DNA of 22,215 nt from Pleurobrachia bachei (lineage: Eukaryota; Ctenophora; Tentaculata; Cydippida; Pleurobrachiidae). The notes beneath the pieces are model-generated. The model was not told where the DNA came from. It made no database searches and saw only the letters and a list, made by a program, of their open reading frames with translations. Location: positions 14,658 to 36,872 of the forward strand of contig AVPN01000808.1 in the NCBI GenBank assembly GCA_000695325.1. The letters run 5' to 3'. This document shows positions 16,701 through 22,215 of this stretch, piece by piece (within the stretch, counting starts at the first letter, position 1; the number at the start of each line of letters is the position of its first letter). The translations under genes and the position numbers were made by a program.

Positions 16701-19700
16701 TGAGGAATTATCTACCATGTTACTAACGGTAATACTTAGAACCTTTTGAGTAAATTAGTACTAGATCTTGCTTTAAAAACCCGTCAGAGCATTGGCCTGG
16801 CAGCAAAAAACTATAATCGCCACATGTTACCCCCAAATTTTTAACCCCTGAACCCTATTAGTTGAAACAAGTAAAAGAAGAGCGGTGGCCCTACCGAATC
16901 CTATGGTTGCTCCATCGGCGTCTTTTCAACACCTGCATGACTGAAGTAATCTGTTTTGCCTGTGGCCACGGTACCGATGATTTCAAGCGACCTGTACCTG
17001 ACTGGCAGAAATCAACGATGGAGAGGTGTAGACTGGAGAACATTATAGCTAAACATCATGAAGAACATTGGGTAAGTAGGGATCATCATGGGGGTTTGGG
17101 AGGTGTACAGCAGATCTGCAAAGTAACCAAGGGCAGGAACCGACCGAATCAGGAAATACTTGTCTCTGATTGGCTGATCATGTCCTAAATAACGGGGTCT
17201 GATTGGTTGTTTACTTGTTTCGGTCGGTTCCCTCATTGAGGGGGGGGAGTACTAGGTGTACAGAACAAAGTAACCAAGGGAAAAGAGCGAGAACGGAAAA
17301 TTTCCGGCTAACATTGATAATAATGTAGCGGTGGCGACCCGCGGTTTCTATACGTTCCCATCTTTCCGGTACCGAGGGGAATAATCATTAGGTAGAATCA
17401 TAATGCGATGATTCTTAGTTTTCTTTTCCGTAGAACCTGTCATTGACCCTCTCAGACCCCCCACCTTCCCCTCTCAGCATGCCATTAACCCTGTCAGAGC
17501 ATTTGCCTAACAGCATTTCCTTACTCAACAAGGTCACTCGACACCAAAACAAGGTTTCCCTTTTCTGGTACTTTTTACAACTCAATGTAATGTGTGTCTG
17601 TGTGTGTCTGTATGTGGGAGTTAATATGACCTAGAATTGTTTTCTTTTATCATAAAGAGGGGTAGAATATATTTGGGGGATATATTATTCACTGTAAATC
17701 AGTATTCCAAGCCTGCAATAGCCCTCTTACTTCTTGCATAATATCATAACACGTTGGTGGTCCTGGTTGGGATAATTAACTTTAGATTCTTGGTGCCCGT
17801 TCCTAAACCTTGAAGTAGACAAGACTATACTACTATTTAGACTTTGCCGTCTACCAAGTTGATAATATATCCGGGTATCCCACCCGACCCACGTACGCCC
17901 ACCTAGCTACCCTAGCTACCCCTCTTACCATACCTAACTACTCTCTTTCTATACCATTAGGTACGGACTAGACCCCCTTATTGTCTACGAAACCACCCCT
18001 CTATCTAGGTACACACCCTGCCCCTCATTGCGGATATCTACAACCACAAGACGGGTGGAGCGTGCAAGGGCCAATGTGGGGTCCCTGAATGCCCTGAATT
18101 CTTCACCTCTTTGGCTAAATTGAGGAAGCATATCAAGGAAGTCTCTATTGCAGGAATCAAGTACTACAAGGCAAACACTGGTAGTTCTTCAATTGTAAGT
18201 TTAAATTCACCGGCCGGGCCCAATTATTCACCCAGAATAGTTCCTTGATATTAGTTATTCAACCAGAAGGCTTAGTTTTTCGATATTGTAATATTAAGAT
18301 TAAATACCATAACAAATGAATGAAATATCATAACACAAATCTCTATATTCTAGGACATCAACAAGTTCAGAACGGGTCGGGTAACCATCCCCGAGATTAC
18401 TGATGAGAATCTCCGATGTTATATTCCGTCTGACCAGGTCCCAATTAAAGAACCCACTACACTGCAGAAAGAGATTTTGCAGGTTGTACACCTCCTGAAA
18501 CTATCAGATCCAGAGTTATTGACAAGACTCCTTATAAAGAGGTAACTTACAACTTCTGAATGGTTACATGGCCGTTATTTTGCACGGGAAATCGGTATTG
18601 CTTGGTATTTCGGGATGAAGAATTGCTAATTTTTCAGTTTCTACACCTCCCTAACGTGTGGACACTGCTGTGAGATATCAGGAATCAAGGAAGTCTTCGA
18701 GAAGCTAAACATACCGTACGTATTTGCAGATCTGGTGTGCTAGCTTGTATTATTGCACTTTTCGTTCAAAAAGGCTACTTGGACTATAATTGCCTTATTT
18801 TTCAGATGCCACGCATTGCCCAAGAAAAAGATTCCAGTACAGAATGTACTGCCGCGAGGGCTAAACAAGCCATTTCAGCATCGTGGGGGGCTTGACGAGT
18901 ATGAATATCACGAGGAGGATTACACGACTGGGTGGACCTACCAGCGCAGACCTCCCCCTCCTCCTCCCCCTGTCCAAAATACTGTTGCCATTGGTTCTAG
19001 AATGACGCCAATCCCTCCTTCTAATGTGCTGCCTACTCCCCCTGTCCAGAATACTGTTACCATTGGTTCTAGAAAGACGCCAATCCCTCCTTCCCCTCCC
19101 CCAACAAAAACTCCTAGATGCCCGCCGTCAGTGTTGCCTACTACCCCTGTCCAAAATACTGTTACCATTGGTTCTAGAAAGACGCCAATCCCTCCTTCTA
19201 ATGTGCTGCCTACTCCCCCTGTCCAGAATACTGTTACCATTGGTTCTAGAAAGACACCAATCCCTCCTTCCCCTCCCCCAACAACTCCTACTCCTAATTC
19301 TCGGTCACTGTCAAACCAGTTGGCATGCACAGAGAGTCTCTCGCCGAACAAAGAGGGTACCATTAAACAGAGTACCACAAACAGAAAGATGTTACAAGGC
19401 TTCAAAGGCATCGTTAATAAAGTCGGAACTAGTAGTAAACCCAAACTCACCAACAAACGGGCCAAACCTGATTTGGATTTGAGTGAACGTGCCCAGAAGG
19501 TATACAAGATTCCCTTTCCCAACGATGCACCTCCTAGGGTTGGCATCTTGAAAGGGGCAGCTAAGTCTACAACCCCACCACCGCCTCCTCCCCTGGACGA
19601 TTCTCTAAACGCCCGGAAAGTGTTAGAAAATGTTGGTATATCGTATACCCCTCCGCTTCCGTCCCAAGAAACTGTTAGTGATGGTGAGGCACCTATGGCT

Positions 19701-22215
19701 GAGTTGTGTAGTGAGGAACCTGCTAGCAGGATGGAGGACAGTAGTAGCGATCTGGAGGAGATTCCCCCCGTTCCAAGAGTATTTGATCCACCGATAGTCC
19801 TCTCAGACGACCCTGAGAGACCACCTTTCCCACCAAAACCTAAGACTTTTGCTGAACGGAAAAACAGGAGGAGCTTACAGAAGACTCCCCCTAAATCAGT
19901 TGATCAAGGTGGACAGGCAGAACAAACTTCAGCATCAGATTCCTTGAATCAAACATCCGAACAAGATGATCTATTCCTTTCAACGAATCGTAGTATTGTG
20001 AAGCCCTTGAAACATCGGGTTACAGGTTGTCGTGAACCTGTTCCAGGGGAAGAAGTGGTGCCGGAGCCTGTTATCTGCAGAATGGCGAGCCTTGGGGATA
20101 AGATACCCAGTTTACCGGGTAATAAACCTACCTCCCTGACCCAAGTATCTCCGAGAAAAAAGAATAGGAGGAAGACAACCCCGATGCTGTTCCCTAATTA
20201 TCGACCAGTCCAAATATTCTCCGATGCACCTCCTGTTCCCACGATACTTTCAGAGGAAGAGAGCACGCCACCAAAAGAGCAAGAATTCGAGCCTTCTGAG
20301 TTAGTCTGTCCTCCACTGGTATCAGGAAAAGAAGGTGTGAGGGCCAATAAGGAGCCATCCCAACCGGTACAGGAACCAGGAGAGAGGGATCAGGAGAAGA
20401 AGAAAAAGAAGGCACCCCCATTGCCAATGCGGGGTTCTGTACGAGTTGCTCTACAAGCTAGCAAGGACACGGAACCACCCCAGCCCAAGCCTCTGGAACC
20501 GTTGGTCATCAAGATTCCTAAACCGAGGCTAGTATCTTTCAATTCTTTGAATATAGTGGAGTCTCCTAGTCCTCCAGAAACTGAGGCAGGTGATATGGTA
20601 AAAGAAAAGACGCCTTCAGCTCCTTCACAAAACAAGACACCTGCTCCTTTACAAAACAAGACACCTGCTCCTTCACAAAACAAGACACCTGCTCCTTCAC
20701 AAAACAAGACACCTGCTCCTTCACAAAGCAAGACACCTGCTCCCTCACAAAACAAGACGCCTCCTCCTTCACAAAACAAGACACATGCTCCTTCACAAAA
20801 CAAGACATTTGCTCCTTCACAAAACAAGACACTTGCTCCCTCACAAAACAAGACACCTGCTCCTTCACAAAACAAGACATCTGCTCCTTCACAAAACAAG
20901 ACACCTACTCCATCACAAAACAAGACACCTGCTCCTTCACAAAATACCCCATCTGTGCCAGAGGGATCATCTCCAGTCAGTAATATCTCTGCGATAGCAC
21001 AGAAAGCAGTTTCTAAACCTGGACGTAAACCTCGTGCTTCTAAGTCCACTGGTAAATCAGCAGTTACTCCAGCGTCCGGAGACATTCCACAACTTGAACA
21101 TCACGCCATTTCTCCGGCAACCTCTACCGAGGATACCACAAATGTTAGTGATGCAATCCCCGACCAAATCCAAGCAATCTTGAGCCAAGCTGATCAAGAA
21201 GGTGCAATCCCACCGTCTACAACTACACCTTCCACTACTCGACCTCCCAAAGCGAGATCAACAGGAGGTAGACCCGCGATCAGCGGTGTTTTAAACCTAT
21301 CTCCAAAACACCCCCGGATATCTCTGGGACCCAAGAAGGCCAATCCGGGTCCATTGAGCGGAAAGCTGGCGAAAACACGATCTCGAAAGAAACCTGACAT
21401 CTTGGAAACGCTAGGACTACAGAAACAGTCTAGGTCCAGTATGTTGGCGGATGAGGGTCTGGAGGAAGGACAGGATTACAGGGTGACGGATGCTCAGGAG
21501 ATCGATCTGATAACACCAGACCGGGTCCAGGAGAGAGTGGGTGACATGGTGGTGCAGGATGTTCTGGGTGGATGGGAGGAAGAAGAAAAGAAGGAGGATA
21601 AGGGTACAGTTTGTATCCCCGTGGTAGTCATAAAACCAGATCCTGATGCCCCCTTTGTTCCACCACCTGACTACCAGCCCGCCCCACCTCCCCGGACCTC
21701 TAGGATATTTGATATGGTTCGCCCCACTACCCTCGACACATCCCCCTCCGCTACACCGTCTCCAATTACCCCAGCCACAATTACCCCGGCAACATCAGGC
21801 TCAACAACCCCTGAGTTGATTATACCGAGTTCAGTTCAAATTAGCAACCAGCGAGATCCAAGACTACAGGCCAGGAAAGAAAGGACAGCAGTGACCGAGA
21901 AACGGAAGACCCCGTCAACAGCTGCAGGACCATCAATAGATGTTATATCTGAGCCGTCCAGTGACGAAATAACTATTCTATCTGAGAAACAGGCGCCAAA
22001 AAGAGCTCGGAAGAAGTCCCGATCCAGTAGTACGGCCAGATCAAAATCTAGGTCGCCAGGCAGATCAGTTACTCCAACAGCCAGAGAAAAATCTAGATCG
22101 CCAGGCAGAGGAGAGAGGTCTAAGTCACTGGGAAGAAATAAGTCTACTGGGGACAATTCACCGAGAAGTAGAGCGAAATCGAAGTCGCCTAGAAGAGGCA
22201 AATCAAGATCTCCCG
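6440..22215 (+). CDS. Large multi-exon gene for a low-complexity, Cys-core, SR-tailed protein (gene model)
   Basis: Taking one copy of each duplicated block gives a continuous frame. The exons are 6440-7782, 7974-8105, 11716-13758, 13838-14047, 14181-14390, (14767-14865), 15342-15527, 15695-15891, 18638-18715 and 18806 onward. The first seven junctions are phase 0 and the last two phase 2. The product exceeds 2,600 residues and continues past the window. Order of parts: SDPVQKGA VNTR, acidic region, basic KKEEKKRERM patch, Ser/Ala/Pro repeats, Cys/His-rich core, proline-rich repeats, APSQNKTP repeats, SR-rich tail. I do not recognise the family. Low complexity, acidic and basic patches and the RS-type end suggest a nuclear protein, which is inference. 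The start codon is uncertain: the first in-frame ATG is at 6472, but the frame is open to the acceptor. Confidence 0.65.
6550..7029 (+). repeat. 30-bp coding VNTR, 16 units (10 aa each)
   Basis: Sixteen perfectly phased 30-bp units encode xSSDPVQKGA. Unit junctions switch in blocks: the first unit is followed by GCCGTG (Val), the next seven by GCCATG (Met), then GCCGTG again. Otherwise only single-base differences appear (ACA for TCA in units 1 and 14, TGT for TCT in unit 15). This near-identity implies recent expansion. There are no spacers, so it is not a CRISPR array. Confidence 0.95.
7974..8105 (+). CDS. Exon A2: acidic exon (block A, copy 1)
   Basis: A 132-bp exon (44 codons), phase 0 at both ends, between a TCTATATTTTCAG acceptor and a CAG/GTACAC donor. 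It encodes SREEDHLLSGEEEEGDDDIG and a further Glu-rich run, ending HVHDQ. It reads on from A1 in frame. The matching exon in the second block is 10032-10160; the two differ mainly in the last 15 codons. Confidence 0.72.
8145..8235. mobile_element. MITE-C, 91-bp inverted-repeat element in the intron after A2
   Basis: CCCTGGTGACCTACCA at 8145-8160 is the perfect reverse complement of 8220-8235 (16 bp). A second partial copy of the motif (CCTGGTGACCA) lies just inside the left end. The corresponding intron of the second block (after 10226) lacks the element, so it is an insertion present in only one copy. Confidence 0.75.
8338..9845 (+). CDS. Exon B1: VNTR plus acidic segment (block A, copy 2), 5' truncated
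   Basis: Second copy of exon A1, beginning inside the VNTR directly after intron sequence (junction near 8336-8340) with no proper acceptor of its own. The frame stays open across the junction (RRGAVSSDPV) and runs to a GTGAGT donor at 9846, phase 0. It has 13 VNTR units, KFRRKSPKQE, then a longer acidic region quite unlike A1's, with DLPPSDPEGEV-type repeats, and finally the same NEILELLSEHDNMVL and VEDENLMLPTLARP end. Whether it is ever spliced into mRNA is doubtful, because no good 3' splice site precedes it. A weak CGCTCAG lies at 8314-8320. Confidence 0.6.
8343..8732 (+). repeat. 30-bp coding VNTR, 13 units
   Basis: Thirteen phased units of the same 10-residue repeat. The first eleven are identical and all of the Val (GTG) type, with no Met block as in the first array. 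Unit 12 has several changes (SDTVQKGA). Copy number and internal pattern differ from the 16-unit array, as expected for a fast-mutating VNTR. Confidence 0.95.
10032..10160 (+). CDS. Exon B2: acidic exon (block A, copy 2), with alternative 3' end
   Basis: Second copy of A2, 129 bp (43 codons), acceptor TATATTTTCAG, donor CAG/GTACAC at 10161. The end reads QIHSNQEEEHDQ where A2 reads PISANQEEHVHDQ. A MITE-B fragment lies directly behind the donor, and the donor sequence is repeated at 10227. Use of the second donor would add 66 bases (22 codons) in frame, and no stop lies between. The intron upstream (9846-10031) differs from A1-A2's by only a 5-bp indel and two substitutions. Confidence 0.65.
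10161..10226 (-). mobile_element. MITE-B fragment, inverted, inserted at a splice donor
   Basis: Read on the minus strand this is the left half of MITE-B (GAACCGACCGAATCAGGAAA to TCACGTGAC). The paralogous empty site is visible at about 8091-8120 (ATGATCAGGTACACAATATA). In this copy TCAGGTACACA occurs on both sides, an 11-bp duplication of the target that includes the splice donor. The insertion and direct repeats are seen directly. The mechanism, transposition or filler insertion, is unclear because only half the element is present. Confidence 0.75.
10413..11627 (+). pseudogene. Exon C1: acidic/Pro-rich exon copy, 3' truncated by the duplication
   Basis: Starts at a good acceptor (GGTTATTTTTAG, 10412) in phase 0 with VDSPGSLPPLEDCYTTIDTP. 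An acidic Gln/Glu/Gly-rich stretch follows, then the EDGEWKAPAATKLPPMPQLS and KKRWGLRPRTSWKSL segments, a Lys/Glu-rich run and a Pro/Val/Thr-rich run. The homologous exon continues for a further 850 bases. This copy stops after about 1.2 kb where it meets intron sequence of the next copy, at 11616. The frame ends at 11627 within a few codons, and no donor is visible at the junction. If the assembly is right, this copy can only act as an alternative terminal exon or be skipped. Confidence 0.65.
11716..13758 (+). CDS. Exon C2: acidic/Pro-rich exon with 9-aa repeats, full copy
   Basis: A 2,043-bp exon (681 codons), phase 0 at both ends, from TTATTTTTAG to CAG/GTGAAA at 13759. Order: LPPLEDCYTT start; Glu/Gln/Gly-rich acidic part with GEGEEESQ repeats; Ser/Glu patch LSSDSEEDGEW resembling casein-kinase-2-type sites; conserved KKRWGLRPRTSWKSL; charged EKEKEKGDEKEDL; Pro-rich HPPPPPPVFP; Thr/Val-rich stretch; 23 nine-residue repeats; basic tail KNRQLNQKNS and DQRGPSFPP. 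Nothing catalytic is seen. Disorder and charge suggest a nuclear scaffold. It is identical to C1 over most of their shared 1.3 kb, except for one divergent patch at about 12255-12345. Confidence 0.75.
12901..13521 (+). repeat. 27-bp coding minisatellite, 23 units (9 aa each)
   Basis: Exactly 621 bases, 23 x 27, all in frame, with unit consensus S-N-x-(S/P)-A-(T/I)-(V/F)-A-P. Units are diverged, unlike the SDPVQKGA array, so this minisatellite is older. The C1 copy is cut off in the first unit. Confidence 0.92.
13838..14047 (+). CDS. Exon D1: start of the Cys-rich core (block D, copy 1)
   Basis: A 210-bp exon, phase 0 to phase 0, acceptor TTTTTCATCTGTCTGGCGCTCAG, donor ACG/GTAATA. It reads IGSAAPCVYYALQHPLQLQK then EEEMVPIKGIRSKDWRSRAT and DDVVCKCDSEELSTML, a predicted helical, non-repetitive segment. 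This is the first part of the protein that looks folded. An inner acceptor at 13894 (CAATTACAG) would also keep frame. The duplicate at 16519-16728 encodes the same protein. Confidence 0.72.
14181..14390 (+). CDS. Exon D2: Cys/His-containing core exon (block D, copy 1)
   Basis: A 210-bp exon, phase 0 to 0, acceptor CCCTATTAG, donor TGG/GTAAGT. It encodes LKQVKEERWPYRILWLLHRR, then CMTEVICFACGHGTDDF and DWQKLTMERCRLENIIARHH. The C-x6-C-x2-C-x-H spacing suggests part of a zinc-binding module completed by later exons. That is inference, and no named family fits. The duplicate is 16862-17071. Confidence 0.72.
14453..14551. mobile_element. MITE-B copy in the intron after D2
   Basis: CAGGAACCGACCGAATCAGG at the left and TTTCGGTCGGTTCC at the right match the family ends. 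The middle is shorter than in the copy at 5355 (about 99 bp). The identical site in the duplicated block (17134) also carries it, so insertion preceded the block duplication or is shared by both haplotypes. Confidence 0.78.
14767..14865 (+). CDS. Possible cassette exon between D2 and D3 (copy 1)
   Basis: TTTTCTTTTCCGTAG at 14766 is a good acceptor. A 33-codon frame, phase 0 at both ends, follows (LTLSDPPPSPLSMPLTLSEH and on to SLLNK), then AAG/GTCACT, a weak donor. The same segment is unchanged at 17434-17532. Phase compatibility with D2 and D3 supports an optional exon. The weak donor, and a similar GTCAGAGCATTxGCC motif in the D1-D2 intron, argue for an intronic repeat instead. Confidence 0.35.
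15342..15527 (+). CDS. Exon D3: Cys/His zinc-finger-like exon (block D, copy 1)
   Basis: A 186-bp exon (62 codons), phase 0 to 0, acceptor CTATCTAG, donor ATT/GTAAGT. The product VHTLPLIADIYNHKTGGACK then GQCGVPECPEFFTSLAKLRK and HIKEVSIAG contains C-x3-C-x4-C and a C-x4-C-x12-H stretch with the F...L..H spacing of a C2H2 finger, but the last His is missing at the usual place. It may be an atypical finger or part of a larger zinc module with D2 and E. The copy at 18009-18194 appears identical. Confidence 0.72.
15695..15891 (+). CDS. Exon D4: core exon ending in phase 2 (block D, copy 1)
   Basis: A 197-bp exon, acceptor CTATATTCATAG, donor AG/GTAACT, phase 0 to 2. It encodes DINKFRTGRVTIPEITDENL, then RCHKSADQESRNPIKEP, and a helical LQKEILQVVHLLKLSDPELL TRLL end. 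The phase-2 end fits only exon E (18638), not D1' (16519). The duplicate at 18354-18541 has the shorter RCYIPSDQVPIKEP, nine bases fewer. Confidence 0.7.
15919..15960. mobile_element. Relic resembling the interior of the pogo-like MITE
   Basis: CACGGGAAATCGGGTTTTAT then TGCCCGGTATTTCGGGG resembles the interior of the element at 3791 (GGGTTTTGCCCGGTATATCG). No intact ends remain. Homology between the two D blocks stops just after it. A more decayed copy sits at 18581-18620. Confidence 0.45.
15961..16471. other. Unique spacer between the two D blocks
   Basis: About 510 bases not shared with the rest of the locus. No exon is supported. It contains a two-unit 122-bp repeat and a short palindrome (GGCTATAGCC) between the units. 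Confidence 0.6.
16187..16472. repeat. Diverged 122-bp direct repeat (16187-16308 and 16351-16472)
   Basis: Two copies starting TTAGGAA(A/C)GGAGTAG and ending ATAATTAG, about 89% identical (13 differences by eye), 42 bases apart. They are older than the block duplications. The second unit ends exactly where D-block copy 2 begins. Confidence 0.8.
16519..16728 (+). CDS. Exon D1' (block D, copy 2)
   Basis: Same splice sites and 210-bp length as D1. Three substitutions were seen (ATA/ATC, GAG/GAA, CTA/TTA), all synonymous. The following 133-bp intron looks identical to that of copy 1. It can follow exon C2 in frame but cannot follow D4. Confidence 0.7.
16862..17071 (+). CDS. Exon D2' (block D, copy 2)
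   Basis: A 210-bp copy of D2 with about ten substitutions, all in the second half of the exon. Seven are synonymous. The protein changes are Leu to Ser, Arg to Lys and Asp to Glu in the QK-x-TMERC to HHxEHW part. All Cys and His of the CFACGHG motif are kept, and the donor GTAAGT is kept. Confidence 0.7.
17134..17231. mobile_element. MITE-B copy in the intron after D2'
   Basis: Orthologous position and sequence to the copy at 14453-14551, inherited with the duplicated block. Confidence 0.76.
17434..17532 (+). CDS. Possible cassette exon between D2' and D3' (copy 2)
   Basis: Unchanged 99-bp counterpart of 14767-14865, with the same CCGTAG acceptor and weak GTCACT donor. Intron sequence on both sides shows scattered differences between blocks, whereas this segment shows none. 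That is mild support for constraint. Confidence 0.35.
18009..18194 (+). CDS. Exon D3' (block D, copy 2)
   Basis: A 186-bp copy of D3, identical as far as I can see, with the same CTATCTAG acceptor and GTAAGT donor. The zinc-finger-like CGVPEC...RKHIKE segment is unchanged. Confidence 0.7.
18354..18541 (+). CDS. Exon D4' (block D, copy 2)
   Basis: A 188-bp copy of D4, phase 0 to 2, acceptor TATATTCTAG, donor AG/GTAACT. It lacks nine bases relative to D4 and has at least a dozen substitutions. Several are synonymous in the conserved LQKEILQVVHLLKLSDPELL part, and the central RCYIPSDQV patch is replaced. It joins exon E in frame. Confidence 0.7.
18638..18715 (+). CDS. Exon E: CGHCC core exon
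   Basis: A 78-bp exon, phase 2 to 2, acceptor CTAATTTTTCAG, donor CC/GTACGT. Joined to D4 or D4' it reads SFYTSLTCGHCCEISGIKEV then FEKLNIP. The TCGHCC motif and the next Cys-His of exon F (PCHALP) look like the second half of a zinc-binding module begun by CFACGHG in D2. It occurs only once, after the second D block. Confidence 0.7.
18806..22215 (+). CDS. Exon F: long Pro/Ser-rich, SR-ending exon, runs off the window
   Basis: Acceptor TTATTTTTCAG at 18805. The frame is open for more than 1,130 codons to the right edge with no stop. It starts CHALPKKKIPVQNVLPRGLN and completes the Cys/His core. Four proline-rich PVQNTVTIGSRKTPIPPS units follow (18969-19290), then acidic/Pro/Ser segments (RVFDPPIVLSDDPERPPFPP), basic KKNRRKTTP and EKKKKKAPPLP patches, 14 APSQNKTP-type units, and finally KKSRSSSTARSKSRSPGRS-like sequence, an SR-type domain. 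An SNQRDPRLQARKER stretch at about 21840 recalls a DPRL motif seen in several nuclear proteins, only a weak hint. SR-rich tails usually point to nuclear speckle or RNA-processing factors. Family unrecognised. Confidence 0.75.
18969..19290 (+). repeat. Proline-rich coding repeat, four units with alternating spacers
   Basis: Four units of PVQNTVxIGSRxTPIPPS. Units 1 and 3 are followed by NVLPTP, and units 2 and 4 by PPPT plus a Thr/Pro spacer, so the array is a two-unit block duplicated once. Confidence 0.88.
20616..20948 (+). repeat. 24-bp coding minisatellite, 14 units (8 aa, TPAPSQNK)
   Basis: Fourteen in-frame 8-residue units, one slightly shorter at the left. Variation is concentrated at the second and third residues (TPAP, TPPP, THAP, TFAP, TLAP, TSAP, TPTP), while PSQNK is nearly constant. 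Evenly spaced Lys and Ser/Thr-Pro residues would make a regular charged, phosphorylatable linker (inference). Confidence 0.93.

Noticed and set aside
20390-21085. Minus-strand frame with a VLFCEGAG repeat, Cys-rich
   Set aside because: It is the antisense of the APSQNKTP array. The plus-strand frame is open for over 3.4 kb and follows a good acceptor.

Overview
This window is eukaryotic and most likely from an invertebrate animal. It has GT-AG spliceosomal introns with clean polypyrimidine tracts, one perfect TACTAAC branch point, several families of short inverted-repeat elements, long CT/GA microsatellites, coding minisatellites and a metazoan-type CXXC zinc finger. I cannot name the species. 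A sponge or other marine invertebrate with short introns would fit, but that is a guess. No bacterial operon, tRNA, rRNA, CRISPR array or retroelement was recognised.

Layout. (1) 1-1147: CT/GA microsatellites and no convincing gene. (2) 1148-2202 and 2485-3540: two nearly identical tandem copies of the 3' end (three exons) of a gene for a CFP1-like CXXC finger protein, each ending in the same stop. (3) 3674-6439: non-coding DNA with at least four inverted-repeat elements, a miRNA-sized hairpin, a short tandem duplication and a GAGATA-type minisatellite. (4) 6440-22215: one large gene on the + strand, running off the right edge. It encodes a very large, mostly disordered protein. In order it has a 10-residue VNTR (xSSDPVQKGA), Glu/Asp-rich segments, a basic patch, a 9-residue Ser/Ala/Pro minisatellite, a folded Cys/His-rich core spread over small exons, and a long Pro/Ser-rich tail with an 8-residue repeat that becomes SR-rich at the window edge. 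I do not recognise the family. The composition suggests a nuclear scaffold or RNA/chromatin factor, which is inference.

The most striking property is serial tandem duplication. Four adjacent blocks occur twice in a row: the CXXC end; the VNTR/acidic exons; the acidic/proline exon; and the Cys-rich core exons. A single set of exons joins in one reading frame. Several duplicate junctions destroy a splice site, truncate an exon or break phase. Either the assembly strings two haplotypes end to end, or the locus is repeatedly duplicating. Sequence difference between the copies is patchy. Several introns are identical or nearly so, while neighbouring coding segments differ, often at synonymous positions. 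One copy carries a short element insertion that duplicated a splice donor and could add exactly 22 in-frame codons.
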